A DNA stretch of 64,000 bases from Arthrobacter sp. DWC3 (GCF_002929375.1 NZ_PJIP01000005.1:186001-250000), one strand, 5' to 3'. Counted from the first letter of the stretch, positions 16,820-25,501 are shown. Made by a program: numbers and translations. The notes: generated by a model from the letters alone, not told the origin.

Positions 16820-17556
16820 GGAGTGCCTCCGTCCAGGCCGGGCTGCCGGCGGTCGAGGAGGCGGCGGGCGACGGCGACGTCGGGTCCGAGCCGGAGCAGA
16901 TGGCCCGTGAGGTCGTCGGCTGCTGCTGTGAGCGCGTCGTCCGTGACGGGTGCGAGGGCGTCGAGGATGAACAGTGCCGTCGTCGTGTCGTCGGTCAGCT
17001 GGGTGCGGCGGCCCTGGCGCCAGTTCCAGCGGCGGCAGGTGACGCCCTCGTCGTCGCGCCAGACGACCTCTCCGGGCTCGGGGTGCTCGAGGACCGCCTC
17101 GCCGTTGCTCGCGGTGTCGAACGGCTCCTGTCCGGTAGCGCGGACGAGGGCGGGGGCTCCGCGGTAGCGGCCGAGGTCCTCGCCGCCGAGCGGCACCAGA
17201 TGGAGCACGGAGACGGCGTTGTAGATGTCGGTGAGGCGGTTGACGCGCGGCAGGCCGGAGGGGGCGCGACGCAGGAGGGCTTCGAGGCTGTTGCGGGTAC
17301 GGTTCGGCTTGGCCCCGAAGGCCTGGTACGCCTCACGCCATGCCGCCACGGCAGGGAGGTCGGTCGCCGGTCGGTCCATGGCGAGGACCGCGGTTTCGGC
17401 TGCCTGCAGGAGTGCGTCGCTCTCCATGTCACTCGGCCCCGGAACGAGGCCGTCGACGGCGATCAGCAGCGCCCGGTAGTCCGGGCGTAGCGAGAGGACG
17501 GCGTCGTCCACCCGGGCCAGGTCGAGGACGTCGCGCAGGGGAGTGGCGTCACGCAT
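16816..17556 (-). CDS. Stand-alone B3/B4 tRNA-binding domain protein
   Basis: 246-residue protein of the B3/B4 domain family, which corresponds to the editing module of the phenylalanyl-tRNA synthetase beta subunit. The diagnostic segment NRLTDIYNAVSVLHLVPLGG lies mid-protein. It continues through the WRDDEGVTCRRWNWRQG segment with a C-terminal helix pair. The ATG at 17556 has AAGGAGG 6 bp upstream; a longer open frame to 17589 lacks this site. It overlaps the regulator gene by 8 bp and the EamA gene by 4 bp. Free-standing members have no settled function; hydrolysis of a mis-acylated tRNA or related amino-acid derivative is a reasonable hypothesis. Confidence 0.85.
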   Translation of the reverse strand: MRDATPLRDVLDLARVDDAVLSLRPDYRALLIAVDGLVPGPSDMESDALLQAAETAVLAMDRPATDLPAVAAWREAYQAFGAKPNRTRNSLEALLRRAPSGLPRVNRLTDIYNAVSVLHLVPLGGEDLGRYRGAPALVRATGQEPFDTASNGEAVLEHPEPGEVVWRDDEGVTCRRWNWRQGRRTQLTDDTTTALFILDALAPVTDDALTAAADDLTGHLLRLGPDVAVARRLLDRRQPGLDGGTP

Positions 17557-18154
17557 GGGACACCTCCTTCTGGCGGGCCGATCCGACACCCGGCTCGAAC
17601 ACGGCGAGGGAGAACCGGGCCGGTTCTGCGCCCTGGTTGGTGTAGGAGTGCGCCACGTCTCCGGGGAAGGTCATGGCGTCCCCGTCCGTCAACGAGACGG
17701 TGTCCTCCGCGACGGAGACCGTCACGGTGCCGGACCGGACGTGCAGGAGTTCCTTCGTCCCGGCGGCGTGGGCCTCGCTGGTGTGGCGGTCGCCCGGTTC
17801 GAGGGTCCAGTCCCACAGCTCGACGACGTCGGGTGACTGGGTGCCGGCGACCAGGATTCCCCGACCGCCGAGCTCGCCCGTCCACAGTGCAGCGCCGTCG
17901 CCTTTCCGCGTGACGGCCAGGGACCGGTGTCGCGGCGGTTCGACCAGCGCGGGAAGGCCGACGCCGAGGGCATCGCTGATCCTCAGCAGTGTGCCCACGC
18001 TCGGGTTCACGGTGCCCTGCTCGACGTTGACGACCATACGGCGGCTCACGCCGGCAGCGTCGGCGAGCTGGTCGAGCGTCCAGCGCCGGCCCTGTCGCTC
18101 GAGCCTCACCCGTTCCCCGATCGCCGTCGCGAGTACTGATGCGTTCTCATCCAT
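17549..18154 (-). CDS. XRE-family regulator with cupin domain
   Basis: 201-residue transcription factor. The N-terminal XRE helix-turn-helix (about residues 10-65) includes TLDQLADAAGVSRRMVVNVE and NPSVGTLLRISDALGV. The C-terminal cupin (about 110-195) includes HAAGTKELLHVRSGTVTV and the LTDGDAMTFPGDVAHSYTN barrel strand with a conserved histidine. Such regulators sense a small molecule through the cupin. The ATG at 18154 is chosen because the longer frame to 18316 covers the operator region. A perfect inverted repeat 14 bp upstream is the likely autoregulatory site for the three-gene operon. Confidence 0.88.
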   Translation of the reverse strand: MDENASVLATAIGERVRLERQGRRWTLDQLADAAGVSRRMVVNVEQGTVNPSVGTLLRISDALGVGLPALVEPPRHRSLAVTRKGDGAALWTGELGGRGILVAGTQSPDVVELWDWTLEPGDRHTSEAHAAGTKELLHVRSGTVTVSVAEDTVSLTDGDAMTFPGDVAHSYTNQGAEPARFSLAVFEPGVGSARQKEVSHA

Positions 18155-18167
18155 GAGTGCATCATAG

Positions 18168-18182
18168 TGCACTTGAAGTGCA
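18168..18182. promoter_or_regulatory. Palindromic operator of the XRE-cupin operon
   Basis: TGCACTT-G-AAGTGCA is a perfect inverted repeat of 7-bp arms around one base, ending 14 bp from the XRE start codon. Further AGTGCA half-sites lie between it and the gene. Position and symmetry suit a repressor dimer site. Confidence 0.6.
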
Positions 18183-18605
18183 GTATGCGAGGGTGCGGAC
18201 AGAGCAATCGATGGATTGCGCACTGGGCTCTCCTCCATCGTCCCGCCTCCATGCCGGTGTGAGGAATGGGCGCACGTGGTGAAGGTCATGGGCTCGTGAC
18301 GGCTGTCGGCGCCCATACTTGAGGCATCGGATCAGGTGCATCCCCGTGGTGCGGCCCTTCCGGTCGAGCGGACACGCCTCGCGGTGTGCCCGTCGGGCAT
18401 CTCCTCGGGCGGTCAAGCAGCCGGCGGCCGGAGGGACGTCCCGTCCCGCCCTCTTTCGGGCGCTTCTCCCAATCCCTGGGCATCAGCGGGGCATGACCTG
18501 TGCATCGACCGGGAGTCACATTGCGGTCGCGCAACGGTGGTTCCGTCCGGGCGAAGCCCCTGCCTACGGTCGACGAGGAATCGCCCATTCGACCGAAGGA
18601 CAACC
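18183..18605. other. Long non-coding interval before the lipoprotein gene
   Basis: About 420 bp without a credible gene. From the left it holds upstream DNA of the XRE operon; then a CATACT hexamer (18314-18319) that could be a plus-strand -10 element; CATCCCCG at 18339-18346; and a 15-mer GTCAAGCAGCCGGCG at 18412-18426, repeated exactly upstream of the CHRD gene. GC-rich short stems such as GCCC-gtc-GGGC follow. It may be a long 5' leader for the lipoprotein gene. Confidence 0.4.
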
Positions 18606-19097
18606 ATGCACCCGAGAACTGCCGGCGCCGTGCGGAAGCCAACCCACCCCACGATCACGACGGCGGGAGCCGGCGGGCTGATGGCCGCCACCCTCCTGGT
18701 CCTCACCGGGTGTGCGACCGACGGCGAGGACAACTGGAATTCGACGGCTGTGGGCGACGACAAGAGCGTCGGTGAGGTCGATCTGCGGAGTGTCCTGCTC
18801 GTCACGGAGGACGAGGGGGAGCGCGCGCGGATCCTCGGGACCTTCGAGAACAACGGGGACGAGGCGGTCGAGGTCACGATCAGCGACGACGACGAAACGA
18901 CGGTGCTGACCGTTCCTGCCGAGGGCAGCGTGCCTCTCGATACCGTCGAGACCGTTCTTCGGACGGCCGGTGACGCACCCGGCGCGCGCACCTCCCTGAC
19001 GGCCTCCACCGACGCGGGTGATGTCGACCTCCTCGTGCCCGTGGTCGACGGGACCCTCGACCCCTACCAGCCCTATCTGCCCGAGCGGACCCCGTGA
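18606..19097 (+). CDS. Predicted lipoprotein, unknown function
   Basis: 163-residue predicted lipoprotein. After a basic N-terminal stretch there is a hydrophobic segment ending in the lipobox LTGC (LLVLTGCATDGED), so it should be lipid-anchored outside the membrane. The mature part is acidic and beta-rich with an immunoglobulin-like feel (FENNGDEAVEVTISDDDET), like many small actinobacterial lipoproteins of unknown role. AAGGAC lies upstream of the ATG. The frame continues upstream, but the ATG at 18606 gives the proper signal peptide. It is followed by the CHRD gene in the same direction after a 468-bp gap. Confidence 0.7.
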   Translation: MHPRTAGAVRKPTHPTITTAGAGGLMAATLLVLTGCATDGEDNWNSTAVGDDKSVGEVDLRSVLLVTEDEGERARILGTFENNGDEAVEVTISDDDETTVLTVPAEGSVPLDTVETVLRTAGDAPGARTSLTASTDAGDVDLLVPVVDGTLDPYQPYLPERTP

Positions 19098-19565
19098 ACA
19101 GGTGATGCCCTTCCCCTGCGGCTCTGCAACGGCAATCTTGATGGGAAGCACCGGGTGGACCTGAGCCGCGGCTGTGCATAGTGGAAGCACCCTGAAAGAC
19201 ATCCCCGACCCGTTCGTGGGAGTCCGCCGGATACACCGACGAGCCTCGTGCACGAACGTGGGAGTCTTTCTGTCCGTCAAGCAGCCGGCGCATGGGAAGA
19301 CGTCGACGGCACGTCCACGACCGCCGCTCTGCGCGGGAACCCAGGGATTGTAAAGACCACACACCTGAACGGCAACCGCTGTCACGATCAGCGTCCCGAG
19401 GTGGAGGATGGGGGACGAGGAAGCTGCGCCGCGGTGGGATCTCGAACGAGGATCTGCTTGCTGGGGAATGCACGTACGCGACGGAGCGCTCGAGCAACAT
19501 CCGCGGGTCCGATTCCGGGCCCGTTCTCATCGCACAGTGATCGCACAGTGAAGGATACAAATCCC
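19098..19565. other. Long leader before the CHRD gene with extended hairpin
   Basis: 468 bp without a credible gene. It contains CATAGT at 19177-19182 as a possible -10. An imperfect long hairpin follows: GAAAGAC (19194-19200) pairs with GTCTTTC (19264-19270), TCCC with GGGA after one bulged A, and CGTTCGTG (19211-19218) with CACGAACG (19251-19258), enclosing a 32-nt loop. The 15-mer shared with the previous leader is at 19276-19290. An 11-bp direct repeat ATCGCACAGTG occurs twice at 19528-19549, just before the AAGGA ribosome-binding site. Confidence 0.5.
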
Positions 19566-20339
19566 ATGAACAAGATGCGCCTCCTTGCAGTACCCGCCCT
19601 CGCCATCAGCGCCGTTGCTCTGGCAGGCTCCCCGGCGATGGCCGCCGATGGCACCTACTCGTCGACGCTCGGTCAGCTCAACGGCACCACGGGCACCGGC
19701 ACCGTCACCCTCGACGTCGTGGGAGACCAGGCTACGATCAACCTCCAGGTGTCCGGCCTCGCCCAGACGTTCCAGGGTGCCCCGTACCCGCACGTGCAGC
19801 ACATCCACGGCGGAGCTGCCGGTGTCTGCCCCACGCCCGCGAACGACACCAACGCCGACGGCATCATCAGCGTCACCGAGAGTGCCCCCAGCTACGGCGG
19901 GATCCTGGCGACGGTCACGACGTCCGGCCCCACCAGCCCTGCGGAAGCCCTCAACCTCCAGCTGGGCGGGCAGGGAGGGAACTACGCCATCCAGCGCACC
20001 TTCACGGTCGACGCCGCCACCCTGGCGGAACTCGAAGCGGGCAGGGCCGTCTTCAACGTGCACGGTCTGGACCCGGCCACCACGCCGTCGACGCCCGAAG
20101 CCTTCAACGCACCCAGCGACCTCGACCCGTCGCTGCCCCTGGGTGCCACCTCGCCCGCGCTGTGCGGCACCCTCGTGAAGACCCAGATGGGCGCAGTGCC
20201 TTCCGGTGGGGCCGACACGGGTGCCACCGTGGAGTCCTCGTCCGGCCAGTTCGGCATGATCGCCCTCGGCGGTGGCCTGGTGCTCGCGGCAGCAGCCGGT
20301 GGCACCTACGCAGTGCGTCGGAGCCACGCCAAGGCCTGA
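19566..20339 (+). CDS. CHRD-domain secreted protein with C-terminal anchor
   Basis: 257-residue exported protein. A Sec signal peptide (MNKMRLLAVPALAISAVALA, cleavage after PAMA) precedes a CHRD domain (about 30-200). The domain shows HVQHIHGG, its usual histidine-rich signature, and later AVFNVHGLDP. The C-terminus has a Gly/Ser-rich VPSGGADTGATVESSSGQ spacer, one hydrophobic helix and a basic RRSHAKA tail, so the protein should be surface-anchored. CHRD function is not settled, although copper or redox roles are sometimes suggested. AAGGA precedes the ATG. The sorting-like tail resembles, but does not match, LPXTG signals. Confidence 0.82.
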   Translation: MNKMRLLAVPALAISAVALAGSPAMAADGTYSSTLGQLNGTTGTGTVTLDVVGDQATINLQVSGLAQTFQGAPYPHVQHIHGGAAGVCPTPANDTNADGIISVTESAPSYGGILATVTTSGPTSPAEALNLQLGGQGGNYAIQRTFTVDAATLAELEAGRAVFNVHGLDPATTPSTPEAFNAPSDLDPSLPLGATSPALCGTLVKTQMGAVPSGGADTGATVESSSGQFGMIALGGGLVLAAAAGGTYAVRRSHAKA

Positions 20340-20362
20340 TGTCGCCGGTTGCACCTCGGGTT

Positions 20363-20441
20363 CCGCCCTGCCGCTCCTCAGGGAACCGGTAGAGCGGGCC
20401 GAGGACCCGCCCTGCCGCTCCCCAGGGCATCGGTAGGGCGG
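20363..20441. terminator. Tandem pair of similar hairpins after the CHRD gene
   Basis: Two related elements, 20363-20398 and 20407-20441, each start CCGCCCTGCCG and end with a complementary CGGTAGGGCGG-type arm (one base changed in the first). Each can fold into a stem of about 10 bp with one mismatch. Placement 24 bp after the stop suits a double terminator. Confidence 0.6.
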
Positions 20442-20528
20442 ATCGACGGATCGACGGATCGACGGATCGACGGATCGACGGATCGACGGACCGACAGACC
20501 GTCGGACCGACGGGTCAATTGATCGACG
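20441..20528. repeat. GATCGACG octamer array
   Basis: Six perfect head-to-tail copies of the 8-mer GATCGACG (20441-20488) are followed by diverged units in the same 8-bp register (GACCGACA, GACCGTCG, GACCGACG, GGTCAATT) and one last perfect unit, 88 bp in all. It lies between the CHRD terminators and the UvrA-like gene. There are no spacers, so it is a simple tandem repeat. Confidence 0.9.
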
Positions 20529-20665
20529 ACCTACCCAGCGGCCGCCGTGCGTACCCTCGGGTGCGCACGGCGGCCGCTGTCCTGTCTCCCGGTACGGCCG
20601 CACGCCGACTCCTCATGTCCCTCCTGTGCTCCGACGACCGTAGGGTGGGGTTGGTGATCGAACCG

Positions 20666-23212
20666 ATGAACGACCTCCAGTCGGACGCGAGCACCCGCGA
20701 CGGCTTCGTCCGGGTGCGGGGTGCCAGTGAGAACAACCTGCGCGGTGTCGACGTCGACTGCCCCCGGGACGCCGTCGTCGCCTTCACGGGTGTCTCCGGC
20801 TCCGGGAAGTCCTCGCTGGCGTTCGGCACCATCTTCGCGGAGGCCCAGCGCCGGTACCTCGAATCGGTGGCGCCGTACGCGCGCAGGCTCATCCAGCAGG
20901 GCAACACTCCGCACGTCGCCTCCATCACGGGGCTCCCGCCCGCCGTGGCCCTGCAGCAGCGTCGCGGGACCCCGAGTGTGCGCTCGACCGTGGGCACCCT
21001 GACCACGCTCTCCAATTCGCTCCGGATGCTCTACTCCCGTGCCGGGACGTACCCCGCGGACGCTCCGGACAGGCTCGAGTCGGACGCCTTCTCGCCCAAC
21101 ACCGCTGCCGGTGCGTGCCCCCGCTGCCACGGACTCGGGGTGGCGCGCGACGTCACGGAGCAGACACTCGTCCCGGACCCGTCCCTGACCATCCGCGAGG
21201 GCGCCATCGCGGCCTGGCCCGGGGCCTGGCAGGGCAAGAACCTGCGCGACGTCGTCAGCGAACTCGGCCACGACATCGACGTGCCGTGGCGTGAGCTCCC
21301 GAAGGCGGCGAGGGAGTGGCTCCTGTTCACCGAGGAGCAGCCGGTCGTCCAGGTCACGCCGCAGCGCGACCGCGTGGCCAAGCCCTACAAGGGACGGTTC
21401 TGGAGTGCGAAGAGCTACGTCATGCACACCCTGCACGACTCCCAGAGCCAGCAGATGCGCGACCGTGTGCTGCCGTTCATGGAATCCGGCCCCTGCGGCC
21501 TGTGCGGTGGCAGCGGACTGCGTCCCGAAGCGCTCGCCGTGACGTTCGGCGGGCTCTCCATCGCCGAGACCAACGCCCTGCCGCTGGAGGACCTGGCCGC
21601 ACACCTGGGACCTGCCGCCACCCTCGAGCACCCCACAGCGGCGTACCGGTCCTCGACGTCGGGCGAGGGCACGGAGGTGTCGGTCACGATCAGCAAGGAC
21701 CTGGTCCAGCGGCTCGGTGTGCTGGTGGACCTCGGACTCGGCTACCTCAGCCTCAGCCGGGCGACGCCCACCCTCTCACCGGGCGAGATGCAGCGACTGC
21801 GCATCGCCACGCAGCTGCGGTCCGGCCTCTTCGGTGTGGTCTACGTGCTCGACGAACCGTCCGCGGGGCTGCACCCGGCCGACGTCGAGCCGCTCCTCGC
21901 CGTCCTCGAAGCCCTCAAGGACGCCGGGAACACCGTGTTCGTGGTGGAGCACAACATGGACGTCGTACGGCGTTCGGACTGGATCGTCGACGTCGGTCCC
22001 GCGGCGGGCGAGGGTGGCGGCACCATCGTCTACAGCGGACCCGCCGACGGACTCGCGGGCGTGTCAGGGTCCGTGACGGCCCCCTTCCTCGCCCGGACCG
22101 CGTCCGACGGCGCTGCCGCTCGGGAGCCACGCGAGCCCTCAGGCTGGCTGCGGCTCGAGGGGATCCACCGCCACAACCTGCGGGGGCTCGACGCCGACAT
22201 CCCGGTGGGGGTCCTCACCGCCGTGACGGGAGTCTCGGGCTCGGGCAAGTCGACGCTGGTCGGCAAGGTGCTCGCCGAGGCGGTCGGGGGACGGGTGCGC
22301 GACGAGACACCGAGCGACGGTGCGGTGGGCGACGGCGGGACGGGCGACGACGACGCGGCGCCCACCGTCGTCGGGCGTCTCCACGGTCTCGAGGACATAG
22401 ACCGCCTGGTCAGCGTGGACCAGAAGCCGATCGGACGGACGCCGCGCTCGAACCTCGCCACCTACACCGGGCTGTTCGATGCGGTGCGGAAGGCCTTCGC
22501 AGCGACGCCCGAGGCGAGGGCGAAGGGTTTCGGTGCGGGCCGCTTCTCCTTCAACGTGCAGGGCGGCCGGTGCGAGACGTGCCAGGGCGAGGGTTTCGTG
22601 GCGGTGGAGCTCCTGTTCCTCCCCGGCAGCTACGGTCCCTGCCCGGTGTGCCATGGGGCCCGCTACAACGAGGAGACGCTGACGGTCGCGCTCCGGGGCC
22701 GTACGATCGCCGACGTCCTCGCGATGACGGTCGACGACGCCGCCCCGTTCTTCGCGGACCTCCCCGGCGTCGCCCGTTCCCTCGCGACACTGCGCGAGGT
22801 GGGACTGGGCTACCTGAGGCTCGGGCAGCCGGCCACCGAGCTGTCGGGAGGCGAGGCCCAGCGCATCAAGCTCGCGACCGAGCTGCAGCGTGCGCGCCGC
22901 GGGCACACCCTGTACCTGCTGGACGAGCCGACCACTGGCCTGCATCCCGCGGACGTGGTCCTGCTCCTCGAGCAGCTGCGGAAGCTCGTGGACGCCGGCA
23001 ACACGGTGGTGGTCGTCGAGCACACCATGGCGGTCGTGGCAGCAGCCGACTGGGTGATCGACCTCGGTCCCGGCGGCGGCTCGGCGGGCGGGAGCATCGT
23101 CGCGACCGGCACGCCCCGGGACGTGGCGGCGCTCGACGCCGGGACCAGCGTCACGGCGCACTACCTCGCCGCGTATCTCGGGGCGCGTCCCGGCGTTCCT
23201 CCGGCGTCGTGA
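20666..23212 (+). CDS. UvrA-like ABC ATPase lacking the UvrB-binding domain
   Basis: UvrA-family tandem ABC ATPase, 848 residues from the ATG at 20666. Walker [10 protein letters not shown] (about 42-50) is followed by a zinc finger (CPRC ... CGLC). Signature segments come next, then the second Walker [10 protein letters not shown] and second zinc finger (CETC ... CPVC), and finally [16 protein letters not shown] and [14 protein letters not shown]. In canonical UvrA a separate UvrB-binding module follows LRMLYSRAG; here the chain goes almost directly to [13 protein letters not shown], so this module is missing. That is the pattern of the UvrA2/DrrC group, linked to damage tolerance or drug resistance rather than standard excision repair. 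In-frame starts at 20654 (GTG) and 20615 (ATG) are alternatives. Confidence 0.85.
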   Translation: MNDLQSDASTRDGFVRVRGASENNLRGVDVDCPRDAVVAFTGVSGSGKSSLAFGTIFAEAQRRYLESVAPYARRLIQQGNTPHVASITGLPPAVALQQRRGTPSVRSTVGTLTTLSNSLRMLYSRAGTYPADAPDRLESDAFSPNTAAGACPRCHGLGVARDVTEQTLVPDPSLTIREGAIAAWPGAWQGKNLRDVVSELGHDIDVPWRELPKAAREWLLFTEEQPVVQVTPQRDRVAKPYKGRFWSAKSYVMHTLHDSQSQQMRDRVLPFMESGPCGLCGGSGLRPEALAVTFGGLSIAETNALPLEDLAAHLGPAATLEHPTAAYRSSTSGEGTEVSVTISKDLVQRLGVLVDLGLGYLSLSRATPTLSPGEMQRLRIATQLRSGLFGVVYVLDEPSAGLHPADVEPLLAVLEALKDAGNTVFVVEHNMDVVRRSDWIVDVGPAAGEGGGTIVYSGPADGLAGVSGSVTAPFLARTASDGAAAREPREPSGWLRLEGIHRHNLRGLDADIPVGVLTAVTGVSGSGKSTLVGKVLAEAVGGRVRDETPSDGAVGDGGTGDDDAAPTVVGRLHGLEDIDRLVSVDQKPIGRTPRSNLATYTGLFDAVRKAFAATPEARAKGFGAGRFSFNVQGGRCETCQGEGFVAVELLFLPGSYGPCPVCHGARYNEETLTVALRGRTIADVLAMTVDDAAPFFADLPGVARSLATLREVGLGYLRLGQPATELSGGEAQRIKLATELQRARRGHTLYLLDEPTTGLHPADVVLLLEQLRKLVDAGNTVVVVEHTMAVVAAADWVIDLGPGGGSAGGSIVATGTPRDVAALDAGTSVTAHYLAAYLGARPGVPPAS

Positions 23213-23279
23213 CGAAACCGGCCGCGGCTGAAGGAGCCACGGGGTTCCTCCGGCGTCGTGACGACGCCGGCCGCGGCTG
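23195..23279. repeat. Direct repeat across the end of the UvrA-like gene
   Basis: A 36-bp segment (23195-23230) covering the final codons and stop of the UvrA-like gene recurs at 23244-23279 with two changes, 49 bp apart start to start. It looks like a local duplication of the gene's 3' end into the intergenic space before the convergent MocR gene. Confidence 0.75.
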
Positions 23280-23291
23280 GACGGGTCCGCG

Positions 23292-24701
23292 CTACACCAG
23301 TGCCGGCGCGAAGTCGGTGCGGGCCGGTGCCCGATCGTCGAGCGACCGCCACGCGGACGCGAGGATCCCGACGGCCAGGCGCGTGTCCTCGAGCGGGTAG
23401 CTGAACGGGACGCGCAGGAAACGCTCGAAGACGCCGTCGATCCCGAAACGCGGCCCGGCACCCAGCAGCAGCCCACGGTCGCGGGCGGCGAGCGCCAGCT
23501 GCGAGCTGACCGGTGCGCCGAGGTTCACCCACGTGGAGAGGCCGCCCGCGACGTGCGGGACCTCCCACTCGGGGAGCCCTTCGCCGAAGAGCTTCTCGAG
23601 CCGACTGCGGCCCTCGGCGAGCTGCCGCGCGCGGAACCGCAGCAACTCGTCGTAGCTGCCGAGCAGGTCCAGGGCGATGAGCTGCTCGAGGATGGGTGTC
23701 CCGAGGTCCTGCGCGTACCGGGACTGCACGAGCCGGCGGATCAGGCCCCCGTCCGCCCGGATCCAGCCGATCCGGAGCCCACCCCACACGGTCTTGCCCA
23801 TCGACCCGATCAGGACGGCGGGGCCGAAGGCGGCCAGCGGTGGCAGGGCGTCGCCGTCGATCCTCAGCTCGGCCATCGTCTCGTCGGCGACGACGACGGT
23901 GTCCTGCCGCCGTGCGGCCGCCATCAGTCTTCCGCGCTGCTCCGCGGGCATGACGGCGCCGGTCGGATTGTGGAAGTCCGGCATGAGATAGGCCATGGCC
24001 GGACGTCCCTGCCGGAAGGCCTGCTCGAGGCCGTCGTCGTCCCAGCCCCGCGCCGCGTCGACGGACACCGGGATGAGGCGACGCCCGGCCGAGCGGAGCG
24101 CCTCGTACGCGTGCGGGTAACTGGGCGCCTCGACGAGGGCGGTGCCCGCCGGGGTCAGGAGCATGCGTGCAAGGAGCGAGATGGCGTGCTGGGCGCCGAG
24201 GGTCACCATGATCTGGCCGGACGACGTGGGGACGCCGCGCGCCGAGTACCTGTCCGCGATGGCCTGGCGCAGCCGCGGGAGACCGAGCGGATCGTAGCCG
24301 TTGCCGTTCAGGTAGGCAGGGAGGTCGCGGGCCGCCCTGGCAGCCGCCTCACCCACCTGCGGTGCTGCCGGGAGCGCTGCCTTGCTGAAGTCGAGGACGA
24401 CGCCGTCACCGTCTTCGAGGTCCGGTGCACCCCGCCCGGGCATGGCGACCACGCTGCCCGAGCCCCTCGTGCTCTCCAGGTAGCCCGCCGACCGCAGGCG
24501 TGCATAGGCGGCGGCCACCAGCGTCCGGCTGACGCCCAACTGCGCGGCGAGCTCCCGCTCGGCCGGGAGGCGGGTGCCCAGCGGGATCCGCCCGTCGAGG
24601 GTGAGCAGTCTGATCCTGTCCGCCAGGGCGCCGTAGGCGGGTCCGGAGGTACGCCAGGTGCCGAGCTCCAGGGCGAGTCGGCGGGCCGGAAGAACGATCA
24701 T
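23292..24701 (-). CDS. MocR/GntR-family regulator with aminotransferase domain (YczR-like)
   Basis: 469-residue MocR-type factor. The N-terminal GntR winged helix (about 10-75) has LPAERELAAQLGVSRTLVAA. The C-terminal fold-type I aminotransferase domain has YLMPDFHNPTGAVMP, VVADETMAEL and the pyridoxal-phosphate lysine in SMGKTVWGGLRIGW. It is divergent from a YczE membrane protein gene. This regulator/YczE pairing is a recurrent arrangement in the MocR family, where the regulator is thought to control the transporter-like partner. The ATG at 24701 is chosen because the longer frame runs into the divergent yczE start. Confidence 0.88.
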   Translation of the reverse strand: MIVLPARRLALELGTWRTSGPAYGALADRIRLLTLDGRIPLGTRLPAERELAAQLGVSRTLVAAAYARLRSAGYLESTRGSGSVVAMPGRGAPDLEDGDGVVLDFSKAALPAAPQVGEAAARAARDLPAYLNGNGYDPLGLPRLRQAIADRYSARGVPTSSGQIMVTLGAQHAISLLARMLLTPAGTALVEAPSYPHAYEALRSAGRRLIPVSVDAARGWDDDGLEQAFRQGRPAMAYLMPDFHNPTGAVMPAEQRGRLMAAARRQDTVVVADETMAELRIDGDALPPLAAFGPAVLIGSMGKTVWGGLRIGWIRADGGLIRRLVQSRYAQDLGTPILEQLIALDLLGSYDELLRFRARQLAEGRSRLEKLFGEGLPEWEVPHVAGGLSTWVNLGAPVSSQLALAARDRGLLLGAGPRFGIDGVFERFLRVPFSYPLEDTRLAVGILASAWRSLDDRAPARTDFAPALV

Positions 24702-24718
24702 GAGGCCACGATGACACA

Positions 24719-24743
24719 ATTGGCCTCTTGAAGTAAGTCCAAT
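24719..24743. promoter_or_regulatory. Inverted repeat in the mocR-yczE divergent region
   Basis: ATTGG-n-CT and AG-n-CCAAT form a 25-bp dyad with arms at 24719-24726 and 24736-24743, centred between the two divergent start codons. It is the natural operator candidate for the MocR regulator. Confidence 0.5.
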
Positions 24744-24762
24744 CAGCCGATCTACTGGATCC

Positions 24763-25383
24763 ATGACCTTCCTCGGTGCCCGGCGCGGCCTGCAACTCCT
24801 GATCGGCCTGTTCCTCTACGGGTTCTCGCTCGCCATGATGATCCGCGCCACGCTCGGGGTCTCGCCCTGGGACGTCCTCGGGCAGGGCGGCTCACTGCAG
24901 ACCGGCATCCCCTTCGGGTTCATGACCAACATCATCGGGCTGATCGTCCTGCTGCTCTGGATACCGCTGAGGCAGCGCCCCGGGATCGGGACCGTCCTCA
25001 ACGTCCTGCTGGTGGGGCCGAGCGCCGAGGTGGGGCTGGCGCTCCTGGACGAACCGTCGCCGCTCTGGGCACGGATCCTCCTGTTCACGGGCGGCCTCGT
25101 CCTGCTGGCGGTCGCGAGCGGGCTCTACATCGGCGCACGGCTGGGTCCGGGTCCGCGCGACGGCCTCATGACCGGCATCCATGCCCGGTTCGGCCTGCCG
25201 ATCTGGCTCGTCCGGACGGCGATCGAGGGGACGGTGCTGGTACTCGGCTGGCTGCTCGGCGGGTCGGTGGGCCTCGGCACCGTGGCCTTCGCGCTCCTCA
25301 TCGGGCCCCTGATCAACGTCACGCTGCCGATCTTCCACATCCCCGAGCGTCCCCGGCCGACGCCGGACGTCGTCACCGCCTGA
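24763..25383 (+). CDS. YczE-type membrane protein
   Basis: 206-residue polytopic membrane protein of the YczE/YitT group with about five to six helices. It starts with the recognisable LQLLIGLFLYGFSLAMMIRA and a conserved GVSPWDVLGQG loop, and has the GARLGPGPRDGLMTG segment typical of this family. It sits divergent to its MocR regulator, as in other genomes with the pair. Transport of a small molecule is assumed for the family but the substrate is unknown. Confidence 0.85.
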   Translation: MTFLGARRGLQLLIGLFLYGFSLAMMIRATLGVSPWDVLGQGGSLQTGIPFGFMTNIIGLIVLLLWIPLRQRPGIGTVLNVLLVGPSAEVGLALLDEPSPLWARILLFTGGLVLLAVASGLYIGARLGPGPRDGLMTGIHARFGLPIWLVRTAIEGTVLVLGWLLGGSVGLGTVAFALLIGPLINVTLPIFHIPERPRPTPDVVTA

Positions 25384-25501
25384 CCCGGCACCCGACCGGG
25401 CGCCCGACGGTGCACAGGTATGCGCCGCGCGCAGGGTGTGCGATCGGTCCGCGGCCGATGCCGACCTAGACTGGAACCCCTGCCGCCAGCGAGAGGAACC
25501 C

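Noticed and set aside
19271-19310. c-di-AMP (ydaO-type) riboswitch
   Set aside because: CCGTCAAGCAGCCGG recalls the CCGTCAGCTAACC segment, but the GGGGTGAATC and GGGGACCCA elements are absent.
20441-20528. CRISPR array
   Set aside because: Units are 8 bp and contiguous with no spacers, and no cas genes are present.
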